NCBI RefSeq assembly: GCF_001426375.1
Contig: NZ_LMEO01000001.1
Span: 2,840 to 66,839 of the forward strand
DNA from: Paenibacillus sp. Root444D2
Lineage (GTDB): Bacteria; Bacillota; Bacilli; Paenibacillales; NBRC-103111
Direction: 5' to 3'
Length of the DNA stretch: 64,000 nucleotides
Under the pieces are notes generated by a model. That model saw only the letters and a program-made list of their open reading frames with translations, was not told the DNA's origin and ran no database searches. Each line of letters starts with the position of its first letter. The stretch's first letter is position 1. Positions 1 to 6,434 of the stretch are shown here, piece after piece. A program made the translations under genes and the position numbers.

Positions 1-1
1 A

Positions 2-427
2 AACATTGATTATATTATTTCAAGTCCTTATGAAAGGGCTTATCGAACAATTTCTCCATTAGCTGAAAGACTTGGTATCGAAATTGTAACAGATAATCGA
101 TTGATCGAAAGGATATTATCTGTAAAAAGTCACCCCGATTGGCGTGAAATGCTTCGACAAACGTACTACGATTTAGATTTGTGTTATGAGGGTGGCGAGT
201 CGAGCAATGTAGCTACGCACCGTGTAATTACTGTGGTTAAAGAACTATTAAATAGTCGATTTAAAAATATTATAATAGCTTCACATGGAAATCTCATATC
301 TCTGCTCTTGAAATATTTTGATGATCGGTTTGGGTATAAGGAGTGGCAAAACCTATCTAATCCAGACGTGTTCCACCTCTCCTTTATGAAGGAAACTCCA
401 AATATAGAACGAATTTGGAGTGACTAA
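2..427 (+). CDS. Histidine phosphatase family protein (5' end missing)
   Basis: The reading frame is open from the window edge, so the N-terminal part with the usual RHG motif is missing. What remains matches the phosphoglycerate-mutase-like histidine phosphatase fold: a YIISSPYERAYRT segment (the S-P-x-x-R-A-x-x-T pattern of the family) near the left edge, and ASHGNLISLLL near residues 100-110, carrying the second catalytic His of the S-H-G motif. Substrate cannot be told; members act on phospho-sugars, phosphoproteins or nucleotides. A TTG at 101 could initiate translation but would cut off the SSPYERA motif, so it is not the real start. Family assignment is firm, specific function unknown. 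Confidence 0.8.
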   Translation, partial: NIDYIISSPYERAYRTISPLAERLGIEIVTDNRLIERILSVKSHPDWREMLRQTYYDLDLCYEGGESSNVATHRVITVVKELLNSRFKNIIIASHGNLISLLLKYFDDRFGYKEWQNLSNPDVFHLSFMKETPNIERIWSD

Positions 428-500
428 GTGACTATTTTAGTAAGTGACTTCTTCAAATATCATTGAACTAACGGAAACGCTAGTTCAATACAAACAGATT

Positions 501-553
501 AAAACCTCTCATTAGAAGAAAACCTAGACTTAATAGGACTAATGGGAGGTTTT
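501..553. repeat. Inverted repeat covering the recombinase Shine-Dalgarno
   Basis: Arms 501-515 and 539-553 are complementary over 15 bp with one mismatch. The right arm contains the GGGAGGT ribosome binding site of the recombinase remnant, so the hairpin could hide the site in mRNA. It lacks the long T run of a normal terminator. Confidence 0.6.
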
Positions 554-556
554 ATT

Positions 557-1030
557 ATGAATATAAGTCAATTGTGGAAAGTGTATGAGGACGATAAGCG
601 CATCCAGGGATTTAGTATAAACACTCTAAAAGCCTACGCCCTGCAGCTGAGAATGCTGGTTAATGAACTTGGCGATATCCATATTTCAGATGTATATTTC
701 ACTACCGAGTGCAAGGTCTGGTTGAAAAAGTATCTAGCAAATCGTAAGGACTCCTGTAAAGCTTTGTTTGTAACCGAAACTTATCCTACTCGCAGAATGG
801 CCATTCCCACGATCAGGTGGTTATTAAAGCGGCTTGCAGATCGGGGAGAAGTCGAAACCAACGTGTACCCTCATCGTTTTCTCCATACTTATACGTGCCA
901 GTTGCTGGACAACGGAGCACCTTTGGAGTTCATTCAAGGCATGCTGGGACATGAGAAGGCATCCACGACTCAAATATATGCACAGCTCCGCGGCGAGCGC
1001 AGAAGAGAACTATATCGTCAATTCTTTTAG
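557..1030 (+). pseudogene. Tyrosine recombinase (phage integrase family), internally deleted
   Basis: The N-terminal part (about residues 1-70, FSINTLKAYALQLRML) looks like the SAM-like core-binding domain of XerC/D-type recombinases. It jumps directly to the last part of the catalytic domain (PHRFLHTYTCQLLDNG, LGHEKASTTQIYA). At about 157 residues it is roughly half the usual 290-380. The stretch with the first catalytic Arg is missing, and the second Arg of the H-x-x-R box is Leu (HRFLH instead of HRFRH). The His of LGH and the nucleophile Tyr of IYA remain. It cannot be active as a recombinase. Start chosen at the ATG at 557 because GGGAGGT ends 6 bases before it. Confidence 0.75.
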
Positions 1031-1108
1031 GCGTTCACTGCTATTCCGTAATGCTGGTTTGAATCAGTATAATAGCACCTTACTCCAGGGTGGCAATAAG
1101 TTAAACTA

Positions 1109-1138
1109 AACCGCCTAATTGGCTTCAATTAGGTGGTT
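1109..1138 (+). terminator. Stem-loop after recombinase remnant
   Basis: AACCGCCTAATT at 1109-1120 pairs with AATTAGGTGGTT at 1127-1138 (one G-T pair), 6-base loop. The T-rich tail is weak (TATGCTTTTT), so terminator function is likely but not certain. Confidence 0.55.
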
Positions 1139-1198
1139 ATTATGCTTTTTGGGGAAACTAAGCAAGACATAAAAAGTGTCTGGTAAGGAGCTGCGTGC

Positions 1199-1363
1199 AT
1201 GGAATACCAGGAGACGGAAGAGTTTCTCATAAAGAAGTTGCGCAAATACGTAGAAGGGTATGTTTATGATGCCGATTTATCCAGTAGCGAGTGTTTGAAA
1301 GTGATTGTGGAGATAGTACGTACCTATCCGAGCAGAGGGAAGGAAAATGTATTTGATAGTTGA
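1199..1363 (+). CDS. Small hypothetical protein, 54 aa
   Basis: ATG at 1199 follows AAGGAG with 8 bases between, an ideal spacing. The product starts MEYQETEEFLIKKLRKYVEG, is mostly charged and helical in character, has one Cys and no membrane segment or signal peptide. I do not recognise the family. It lies just downstream of the recombinase remnant and may be phage- or island-derived cargo. Supported by the ribosome binding site and amino-acid composition only. Confidence 0.45.
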   Translation: MEYQETEEFLIKKLRKYVEGYVYDADLSSSECLKVIVEIVRTYPSRGKENVFDS

Positions 1364-1459
1364 AAAAAAGGGTGGGTTTGCGTGGCAGAACTCGGGGTAG
1401 ATCATTATAATGAACATAATATTTAACTGATAGACTTGAAAGTGATAAAGGAGGCAACC

Positions 1460-1594
1460 ATGGGATTAGGGGACTATCAATTAATTTTATATCCTGCGGG
1501 AAATATGCCTGAGTTGACTGACATGGGTATGGATTTCGTGGGTAGTCATGACGAATTTACGAAGTTCGCAAAAAAGACAAAAATGCACTTCTAA
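1460..1594 (+). CDS. Small hypothetical protein, 44 aa
   Basis: AAAGGAGGCAACC precedes the ATG at 1460, one of the best ribosome binding sites in the window. The 44-residue product (MGLGDYQLILYPAGNMPEL at its start) has three Met within a short stretch and a basic tail ending KKTKMHF. No family recognised. It may be the truncated start of a longer gene, since the sequence behind it looks degenerate. Confidence 0.4.
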   Translation: MGLGDYQLILYPAGNMPELTDMGMDFVGSHDEFTKFAKKTKMHF

Positions 1595-1998
1595 CTCAAA
1601 AAGTATCGAAGCAAAGGCATAGAAACTGAATTATAGACATATGTATAAAATACGGGTTTTATGAATATGTACTTTCTTTGGATTTGGGCTTGCCCCTAAT
1701 TCCTCTTTGATTTTCTCCTGAATCCCGTTTAGGCGGATATTTATTGTTCTTGTCACCACCCGACTCGTGTGTCGAGGTCTCGCACCCATTCATTTACGAT
1801 GCCCTGATATGAATGGGATCGTGTGGTGAAATCGTAATGCAGGCACGTAATTAGCGAACCCCTTCTGGTCCTGAGTAGACACTAAACTAATAGAAAAGGA
1901 GAACCGTAAACAACCGGTTCTCCTTTCATTCACATTCTTAATTATTTTTGGAAGCTTCTATGTTCTACATAAAAAATTTGTGACTCTGTCTTGGAGAA
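1595..1998. other. Gene-poor stretch with a possible AhpD-like scrap and a terminator
   Basis: No gene is visible. Positions 1785-1820 resemble, with a handful of differences, the segment of the carboxymuconolactone decarboxylase gene around its MNGC codons (3224-3259), in the same orientation. The rest shows nothing recognisable apart from the terminator at 1895-1926. Confidence 0.4.
1895..1926. terminator. Bidirectional terminator after the NmrA-like gene
   Basis: AAAGGAGAACCG (1895-1906) and CGGTTCTCCTTT (1915-1926) form a perfect 12-bp stem. On the minus strand it is followed by TTTTCTATT, so it can end the NmrA-like gene transcript. Confidence 0.8.
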
Positions 1999-2763
1999 TT
2001 ACCCCTGAGATGCAGAGCGGCTGAGCCAATCTTGGAAGTGTGTCGTAGTGATGCTCACGGGTCTATCACCATTTGGAACGAGAGATTGATCATTCACCTC
2101 TATCGATCCGTAGTAGGGCGCGTTATCGTCTGTGACCACCTGACGTTTGTCTTGAGTTACGCTAAAGTATTGTCGAACGAATTCGTCCATACGAATCTGA
2201 TCTGGACCGGACACATCGACAATGCCATTCACTGGCGTCCCAAGTGTGAAATCGGCCAACGCGGCTGCAACGTCATCCGAAACGATAGGCTGCATAAGGG
2301 CGGATGGCAAACGAACGGTTTCCCCTTCTGTAGCCACATCGGCGATGCCACCGACGAATTCGAAGAACTGCGTTGCGCGGACGATCGTATAAGGATTCTT
2401 GGAATTCTGGATTAGCTCTTCTTGAGCCATTTTCGCACGGAAATAACCACTTTGGAGAAGGCGTTCGGTACCAACGACCGACAACGCAACATGATGACTT
2501 ACTCCAGCGTTTGCTTCAGCAGCAAGGAGATTACGAGTAGACGTCTCAAAGAACTCCAAAACTGCCTGGTCCTCCCACGAAGGCGCGTTTGACACGTCGA
2601 CAACAACCTGTGCGCCGCTAAGCGCTTCTGCCAGCCCCTCACCAGTGATCGTGTTGACACCTAAGGAAGGTGATGCTGCCACTACCTCATGGTCAAGCTG
2701 ACGAAGGTTGTTTACAAGTTTTTTTCCAATTAACCCACTGCCGCCAATAACTACAATTTTCAT
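1999..2763 (-). CDS. NmrA-like NAD(P)-binding oxidoreductase/epimerase
   Basis: The protein (254 aa) opens with MKIVVIGGSGLIG, the GxxGxxG nucleotide-binding loop of atypical short-chain dehydrogenases (NmrA/SDR family, COG0702). A conserved YFRAKMAQEELI segment near the usual Tyr/Lys region and PYTIVRATQFFEF follow, typical of NmrA-like proteins that lack a clear catalytic triad. Start at 2763 has AGGAGG 6 bases upstream. It lies 120 bp downstream of the AhpD-like gene on the same strand. Epimerase/NmrA-type proteins are among the known genomic partners of ECF41 sigma factors, so it probably belongs to that regulon by read-through. Substrate unknown. Confidence 0.85.
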   Translation of the reverse strand: MKIVVIGGSGLIGKKLVNNLRQLDHEVVAASPSLGVNTITGEGLAEALSGAQVVVDVSNAPSWEDQAVLEFFETSTRNLLAAEANAGVSHHVALSVVGTERLLQSGYFRAKMAQEELIQNSKNPYTIVRATQFFEFVGGIADVATEGETVRLPSALMQPIVSDDVAAALADFTLGTPVNGIVDVSGPDQIRMDEFVRQYFSVTQDKRQVVTDDNAPYYGSIEVNDQSLVPNGDRPVSITTTHFQDWLSRSASQG

Positions 2764-2883
2764 ATTAATCCTCCTAGTTGTTTTGCCCATAAAGAGCAAG
2801 TAATGTCTAAACATATATTCTATATAGGTTCTAAAGTGCTTATATAAGTGAACTATGCTTTGCTTCTTTGCTTCTGTAACTGA

Positions 2884-3363
2884 TTAGCTCAAGCCAGCTT
2901 TGTTCAAACCATATGCGGCGTCAGCTGTGCCCGGTTCCGTTTTGAATGCTACGTTAATACGATTCCAAGCATTAATAGCCATAACGGAGAAAGTCAGATC
3001 CGAAATTTCTTTCTCAGTAAACTGACCGCGAACGCGTTCATACAGCTCATCGGGCACACCATGCTCAGGCAGCTTGGTAAGAATCTCGGTCCATGCCAGC
3101 GCAGCGCGTTCACGCGAATCAAATAGTGTCGATTCTCGCCAAATCGAGATGTGGTATAAGCGAAGCTCACGCTCACCATGAATCTTGGCTTCCTTCATAT
3201 GCATGTCCAGGCAGAATCCGCATCCATTCATTTGTGATGCCCTGATGTGAATAAGATCTAGTATCTTCTTTTCAATTGAGCTTTTATTCTCGGCTAAGCT
3301 GAACTCCACCATTTTTTTGAAAAGCTCAGGAGATTGCTCCATATAATTTACACGTTGCGTCAT
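2884..3363 (-). CDS. Carboxymuconolactone decarboxylase/AhpD-family protein
   Basis: This 159-aa all-helical protein carries the CxxC-x3-H redox motif (C48, C51, H55 in MNGCGFCLDMH), which defines AhpD-like alkylhydroperoxidase cores of the carboxymuconolactone decarboxylase family. Such proteins use the Cys pair as a thiol redox centre; the physiological substrate is not known. Start at 3363 chosen because TAGGAGGT lies just upstream; a longer frame reaches into the promoter. An ECF41-type promoter (3396-3425) stands 33 bp before the start, nearly identical to the one before azoR. It is the classic COE partner of ECF41 sigma factors. Confidence 0.88.
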   Translation of the reverse strand: MTQRVNYMEQSPELFKKMVEFSLAENKSSIEKKILDLIHIRASQMNGCGFCLDMHMKEAKIHGERELRLYHISIWRESTLFDSRERAALAWTEILTKLPEHGVPDELYERVRGQFTEKEISDLTFSVMAINAWNRINVAFKTEPGTADAAYGLNKAGLS

Positions 3364-3395
3364 AATTGTGTACCTCCTAATTTTTTTGACACTAA

Positions 3396-3425
3396 TAAGA
3401 CAATTGGCGACTTCAATGTGTGACA
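3396..3425 (-). promoter_or_regulatory. ECF41-type promoter of the AhpD-like gene
   Basis: Read on the minus strand: TGTCACA at 3425-3419, 17 bases, GTCTTA at 3401-3396. TGTCACA is the -35 element reported for ECF41 sigma factors. The same two hexamers with the same spacing occur before the sigma gene and before azoR. Confidence 0.8.
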
Positions 3426-3437
3426 TAAAACATGATC

Positions 3438-3506
3438 AATTGATTAAAATCAGTGCCAGAGCATAATTTCCCCTATCCGCTAAATACATCTGCATCAATT
3501 CAGGAT
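3438..3506 (-). pseudogene. Fragment of a second azoreductase gene
   Basis: About 69 bp align with the internal part of azoR at 5915-5985, same strand, with fewer than ten differences and small gaps. It encodes the TDFNQ...GWGKLSSG region in azoR but has no open frame here. It lies directly upstream of the AhpD-like gene's promoter. Confidence 0.7.
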
Positions 3507-3602
3507 TTGTAGCATTCGTTTTTCTACTCCTTTAGCGTCTCGAAGAGTATTTTGGTCAGTCATTTTTAGCCATATCGTGAGTATGAAATCGTGTTATTGC
3601 TT

Positions 3603-3977
3603 TTACCGAGTTCTCTTTTCAAGTGATAGAATAAGCTCCTTCAATAAATTTTTGGCTGGAGTAAGGGATTCCGGAACTGCCCCCATATTTATATGCTGAC
3701 ATGATTTCCGACTACATATCCCAATGGTGATTGTTTCTTTTTTAGCCGGTGGAAATTGGCACAGTTTGAATTCCAATGGTCCCTCCTTTAATTCGACGTA
3801 ACCAATTGGCTCAACAATACCTACAAGACAAACAGGACAATTGCTCAAGCTGTCTTCATCCCTTTCTTTTCTGATCAAATTTGTTTGATAATAATAAGGC
3901 AATTGGTGATATGAATATGTGACATCTTTCAGAGTCTTAATTCCCATAATCTTCATAAACGCATTGTTGAGAAACAC
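3603..3977 (-). CDS. Hypothetical protein with CPVC and CSRKSC motifs
   Basis: An open frame of 124 codons (GTG start at 3977). The C-terminal two thirds carry SNCPVCLVGIVEPIGY and GICSRKSCQH, two Cys pairs that could bind a metal. I do not recognise the family. The start is doubtful: no good ribosome binding site precedes 3977, and the N-terminal third overlaps a degenerate copy of the ECF41 promoter (3895-3924). A TTG at 3848, preceded by AAAGGGA, would give 81 residues that keep both Cys pairs. It lies between decayed gene fragments, so it may itself be a remnant. Confidence 0.4.
   Translation of the reverse strand: MFLNNAFMKIMGIKTLKDVTYSYHQLPYYYQTNLIRKERDEDSLSNCPVCLVGIVEPIGYVELKEGPLEFKLCQFPPAKKETITIGICSRKSCQHINMGAVPESLTPAKNLLKELILSLEKRTR
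3895..3924 (-). promoter_or_regulatory. Degenerate ECF41-type promoter motif
   Basis: TGTCACA at 3924-3918, 17 bases, GCCTTA at 3900-3895: one base off the three clear copies, with the shared CCAATTG between the boxes. It falls inside the open frame of the neighbouring hypothetical gene, so it may be the true promoter of a shorter product or a relic. Confidence 0.4.
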
Positions 3978-4030
3978 TATATTTAATCAATAAATTCAGC
4001 CTATAATAACCTTTCCAATTAAACAAATAA

Positions 4031-4084
4031 AGACTGCCTGCTACCGGCCGCTCTGGCCAGGTGGTTGGCAATCTTTTTCATGTT
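4031..4084 (+). repeat. Terminator-like repeat, copy 1
   Basis: A stem-loop (GACTGCC paired with GGCAATC, inner GGCC pairs) followed by CTTTTTCATG. Bases 4060-4084 are identical over 25 nt to the reverse complement of 15231-15255 after htrA, and the hairpin upstream is also similar. Confidence 0.65.
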
Positions 4085-4098
4085 CTGGGCGATGGCAA

Positions 4099-4196
4099 CC
4101 ATTCATTTGCAACGCCCTGATCTGAATGAGATCAAGGATCTTCTCTTAAATGGCCCTTTCTTTCTCGGCGTTGTTGAATTCCATCATTTTTTTTTG
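4099..4196 (-). pseudogene. Fragment of an AhpD/carboxymuconolactone decarboxylase gene
   Basis: About 98 bp align with the start of the intact AhpD-like gene (3226-3325, same strand), from the MNG codons back to the KMVEF codons, with many substitutions. The CxxC half is replaced by unrelated or strongly diverged sequence. It sits next to the end of the ECF41 sigma gene. Confidence 0.65.
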
Positions 4197-4207
4197 ATCC
4201 TTCAAAC

Positions 4208-5113
4208 TCAGTTTAAATTCTGCAATTTATCCGGATTTACAATCAGGTAAACCCGTTGAATAGCCATCGTCTCGATATCCCAATCAAAACAAATGACCCC
4301 AGTTGAAATCCCCTCTTTGGTTATCAATATTCCTGGCTGATGATTGACCTCGACAAGCTGCGCTTTAGATGCAGGAAATCGACTTGATGAAAGAGCATTC
4401 AATATAGTGAGCACACGTTTCTTATTGTAAATTTGATTAATTGCGGCAGACACTTTACCCCCGCCATCAGCAATGAAAATGACATCCTCAGTTAACATGT
4501 TCACCAGGGATTGAATGTTACCGTTCGAAAGAGCAGCAATGAAACGGCTTACCCTTTCCTTTTCCTCGTGTAGATGTGATAAAAGAATTTCATCTTTTTC
4601 ATTGGATGCGTCTACTTTTTTCTTGACACGACTGTAAATCTTGCGGCAATTGACTTCTGTTTTGTTGAACATTTCTCCAATTTCACTATGTTCATATTCG
4701 AACACTTCTCTTAAAATAAACACCGCTCGCTCCAAGGGTGTCAGTTTATCCATAAGAATAAGAAATGCGTAAGACATTGTATCCTGACGCTCAACACGAT
4801 CTAATGGACTATGCTCAATCAGTTGCACGGTTGGTTCTGGAAGCCAATTGCCTACGTAGCTTATTCTTTTTTTTCGTGCTGATTTTAACTCGTTCAAACA
4901 ACGATTGATCATCATTTTACTTAAGTACGACTTAAAATTTTGAATGTTGTCGTTTAAAAATCCATGCATGCTAATAAACAAATCTTGAACCATATCCTCT
5001 GCATCCGATCGAGAGCCAAGCATGCGGTAAGCAATTGCAAATAGATGAGGTTTGTAGGTCCTATATAAATCTTCAATGTTATTCGATGATGGTTCAATGG
5101 TATAACTTTGCAT
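4208..5113 (-). CDS. ECF41-type RNA polymerase sigma factor (SigJ-like, SnoaL-like C-terminal domain)
   Basis: Length 301 aa, against about 180 for ordinary ECF sigmas, because of a fused C-terminal domain. Sigma-2 covers about residues 10-80 (YRMLGSRSDAEDMVQDLFI), sigma-4 about 115-165 (DKLTPLERAVFILREVF). Between them lies WLPEP (90-94), and the SnoaL-like domain holds DGGGK (216-220); both are diagnostic of group ECF41, where the extension replaces an anti-sigma factor. A matching promoter lies at 5202-5231, so the gene probably activates itself. Azoreductase, AhpD-like and NmrA-like genes around it are the standard partners of this group. The inducing signal is unknown. Confidence 0.92.
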   Translation of the reverse strand: MQSYTIEPSSNNIEDLYRTYKPHLFAIAYRMLGSRSDAEDMVQDLFISMHGFLNDNIQNFKSYLSKMMINRCLNELKSARKKRISYVGNWLPEPTVQLIEHSPLDRVERQDTMSYAFLILMDKLTPLERAVFILREVFEYEHSEIGEMFNKTEVNCRKIYSRVKKKVDASNEKDEILLSHLHEEKERVSRFIAALSNGNIQSLVNMLTEDVIFIADGGGKVSAAINQIYNKKRVLTILNALSSSRFPASKAQLVEVNHQPGILITKEGISTGVICFDWDIETMAIQRVYLIVNPDKLQNLN

Positions 5114-5201
5114 TATATCCCCCCTTTGTAAGTTGGTTAAACTTTTTTAGCTTATTATTGACAAAATGAAATGACCCATACGATGTAGAAATGATCATTG
5201 A

Positions 5202-5231
5202 TAAGACAATTGACGGTGCCCATATGTGACA
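5202..5231 (-). promoter_or_regulatory. ECF41-type promoter of the sigma gene
   Basis: TGTCACA at 5231-5225, 17 bases, GTCTTA at 5207-5202 on the minus strand, about 90 bp before the sigma start. Boxes and spacing equal those before azoR and the AhpD-like gene, while the bases between differ more; autoregulation is the simplest reading. Confidence 0.75.
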
Positions 5232-5251
5232 CAAATCTAAACAATTTTTAA

Positions 5252-5380
5252 TCCAAAATGACATCCATCTGAAGAAACAACCGAATAACTTGTATTTGAG
5301 GAACACTTCGTTGGTTCTATTTCAAAAACGTTATCGCTTATATGGAGGGTATTATCAATCTTCAACACGTAAATACGGTA
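5252..5380 (+). pseudogene. Fragment of a gerKA-like germination gene
   Basis: Aligns with codons of gerKA at about 6855-6991 (same strand), most clearly over the FEEHIVGS and YLEGI codons, with a 9-bp gap and several substitutions. No open frame. It lies 1.6 kb upstream of the intact gene, between the sigma promoter and azoR. Confidence 0.7.
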
Positions 5381-5430
5381 GTCCGAATATAGCCCTTTTG
5401 CCCATTTTCACTGTTAACGACTGAAAAGAA

Positions 5431-5456
5431 AAAAAGAGTCTTAGAAGACTCTTTTT
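5431..5456. terminator. Terminator after azoR
   Basis: Perfect 12-bp stem AAAAAGAGTCTT / AAGACTCTTTTT with a 2-base centre; works in both directions and ends the azoR transcript. Confidence 0.8.
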
Positions 5457-5488
5457 CAATAGGGATATGTTCCACTTTGTCCTTGTTA

Positions 5489-6130
5489 TTAAAACTTTCG
5501 AGCTAATTCACGAGCTTTCTGGATGGCTTTCTCTTTAATTGCCGGTGCTTGATCCGGCGTTGCAGCGACACCTTCAATAAAGATACCTTCGAATGAAGGA
5601 ACACCAAAAAACTTCATAATCATAGTTAAGTGACGATGACCTATTTCAAAGTCTGCAAATGGTCCCCCTTGCGAATAGAAGTTACCAGCTGCCTGAATAT
5701 GCACAGCCTTTTTATCACCAAGTAACCCAACTGGACCTACATCCTGAACATATTTGAAGGTTTTCCCCGCAACGCATATAGAATCAATGTATGCTTTCAT
5801 AACTGGTGGGAAAGAAAAATTCCACATTGGATTAACAAATACATATTTATCTGCAGCAACAAATTGGTCTACCAGTTCACCTAAACGACTTACTTTCGCT
5901 TTTTCTTCTGTGCTTAACTGATTAAAATCAGTGCCAGAACTTAATTTTCCCCATCCGCTAAATACATCTGCATCAATTTGCGGGATATTTACTTGATAAA
6001 GATCAAGATGCAGTACTTCATCGGTAGGATTAGCTTCTCGATATTCATTAATAAATTCTTTTCCAACACTTAAACTATAAGAGTTCTGGTGATCATGCGG
6101 ATGAGCTGTAATATACAATACTGTTGCCAT
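5489..6130 (-). CDS. azoR: FMN-dependent NADH azoreductase
   Basis: The 213-aa flavodoxin-like protein has the AzoR hallmarks: an N-terminal [18 protein letters not shown] phosphate-binding region, the [19 protein letters not shown] active-site segment at about residues 97-115, and an [12 protein letters not shown] loop near 146-157. The enzyme reduces azo dyes and quinones by two electrons with NADH and FMN in the cytosol; quinone detoxification is the more likely natural role. An ECF41-type promoter lies 38 bp before the start, placing it in the sigma factor's regulon. A ribosome binding site GGAGATT precedes the ATG. Confidence 0.92.
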   Translation of the reverse strand: MATVLYITAHPHDHQNSYSLSVGKEFINEYREANPTDEVLHLDLYQVNIPQIDADVFSGWGKLSSGTDFNQLSTEEKAKVSRLGELVDQFVAADKYVFVNPMWNFSFPPVMKAYIDSICVAGKTFKYVQDVGPVGLLGDKKAVHIQAAGNFYSQGGPFADFEIGHRHLTMIMKFFGVPSFEGIFIEGVAATPDQAPAIKEKAIQKARELARKF

Positions 6131-6434
6131 TTTGGTTAATCTCCTTTAATGTGTTTTTTTACACTATTAAGACAATTGGTGACTTCAATGTGTGACATAA
6201 AACAAAACAAATTTCGATAGCAGGTTAATAATCGGGAAATCCAAAGTAAATGTAATTTCAACACATCTGTAATATAGCCTCAATCGTCAAAGAATATTAG
6301 TAGTTCTCCTCATAACTCATCAAAATCAGATCATAAGTTCTTGAGTACTTCTATGTTGTAAAATAAAGGGATAACTTCAACATCAGAACATCATAATAAG
6401 ACGAGTTATTTTTCTTAGACAGGTGGTACGTCGT
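6131..6434. other. Divergent intergenic region azoR / gerKA
   Basis: Holds the azoR promoter on the minus strand. On the plus strand, CATAATA at 6392-6398 resembles the -10 element of forespore sigma-G promoters, with GGATAA about 18 bases upstream as a poor -35. That fits a germination operon but is only suggestive. Confidence 0.4.
6168..6197 (-). promoter_or_regulatory. ECF41-type promoter of azoR
   Basis: TGTCACA at 6197-6191, 17 bases, GTCTTA at 6173-6168. About 37 bp around it match the promoter of the AhpD-like gene with a single difference, so one was probably copied from the other. Confidence 0.8.
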
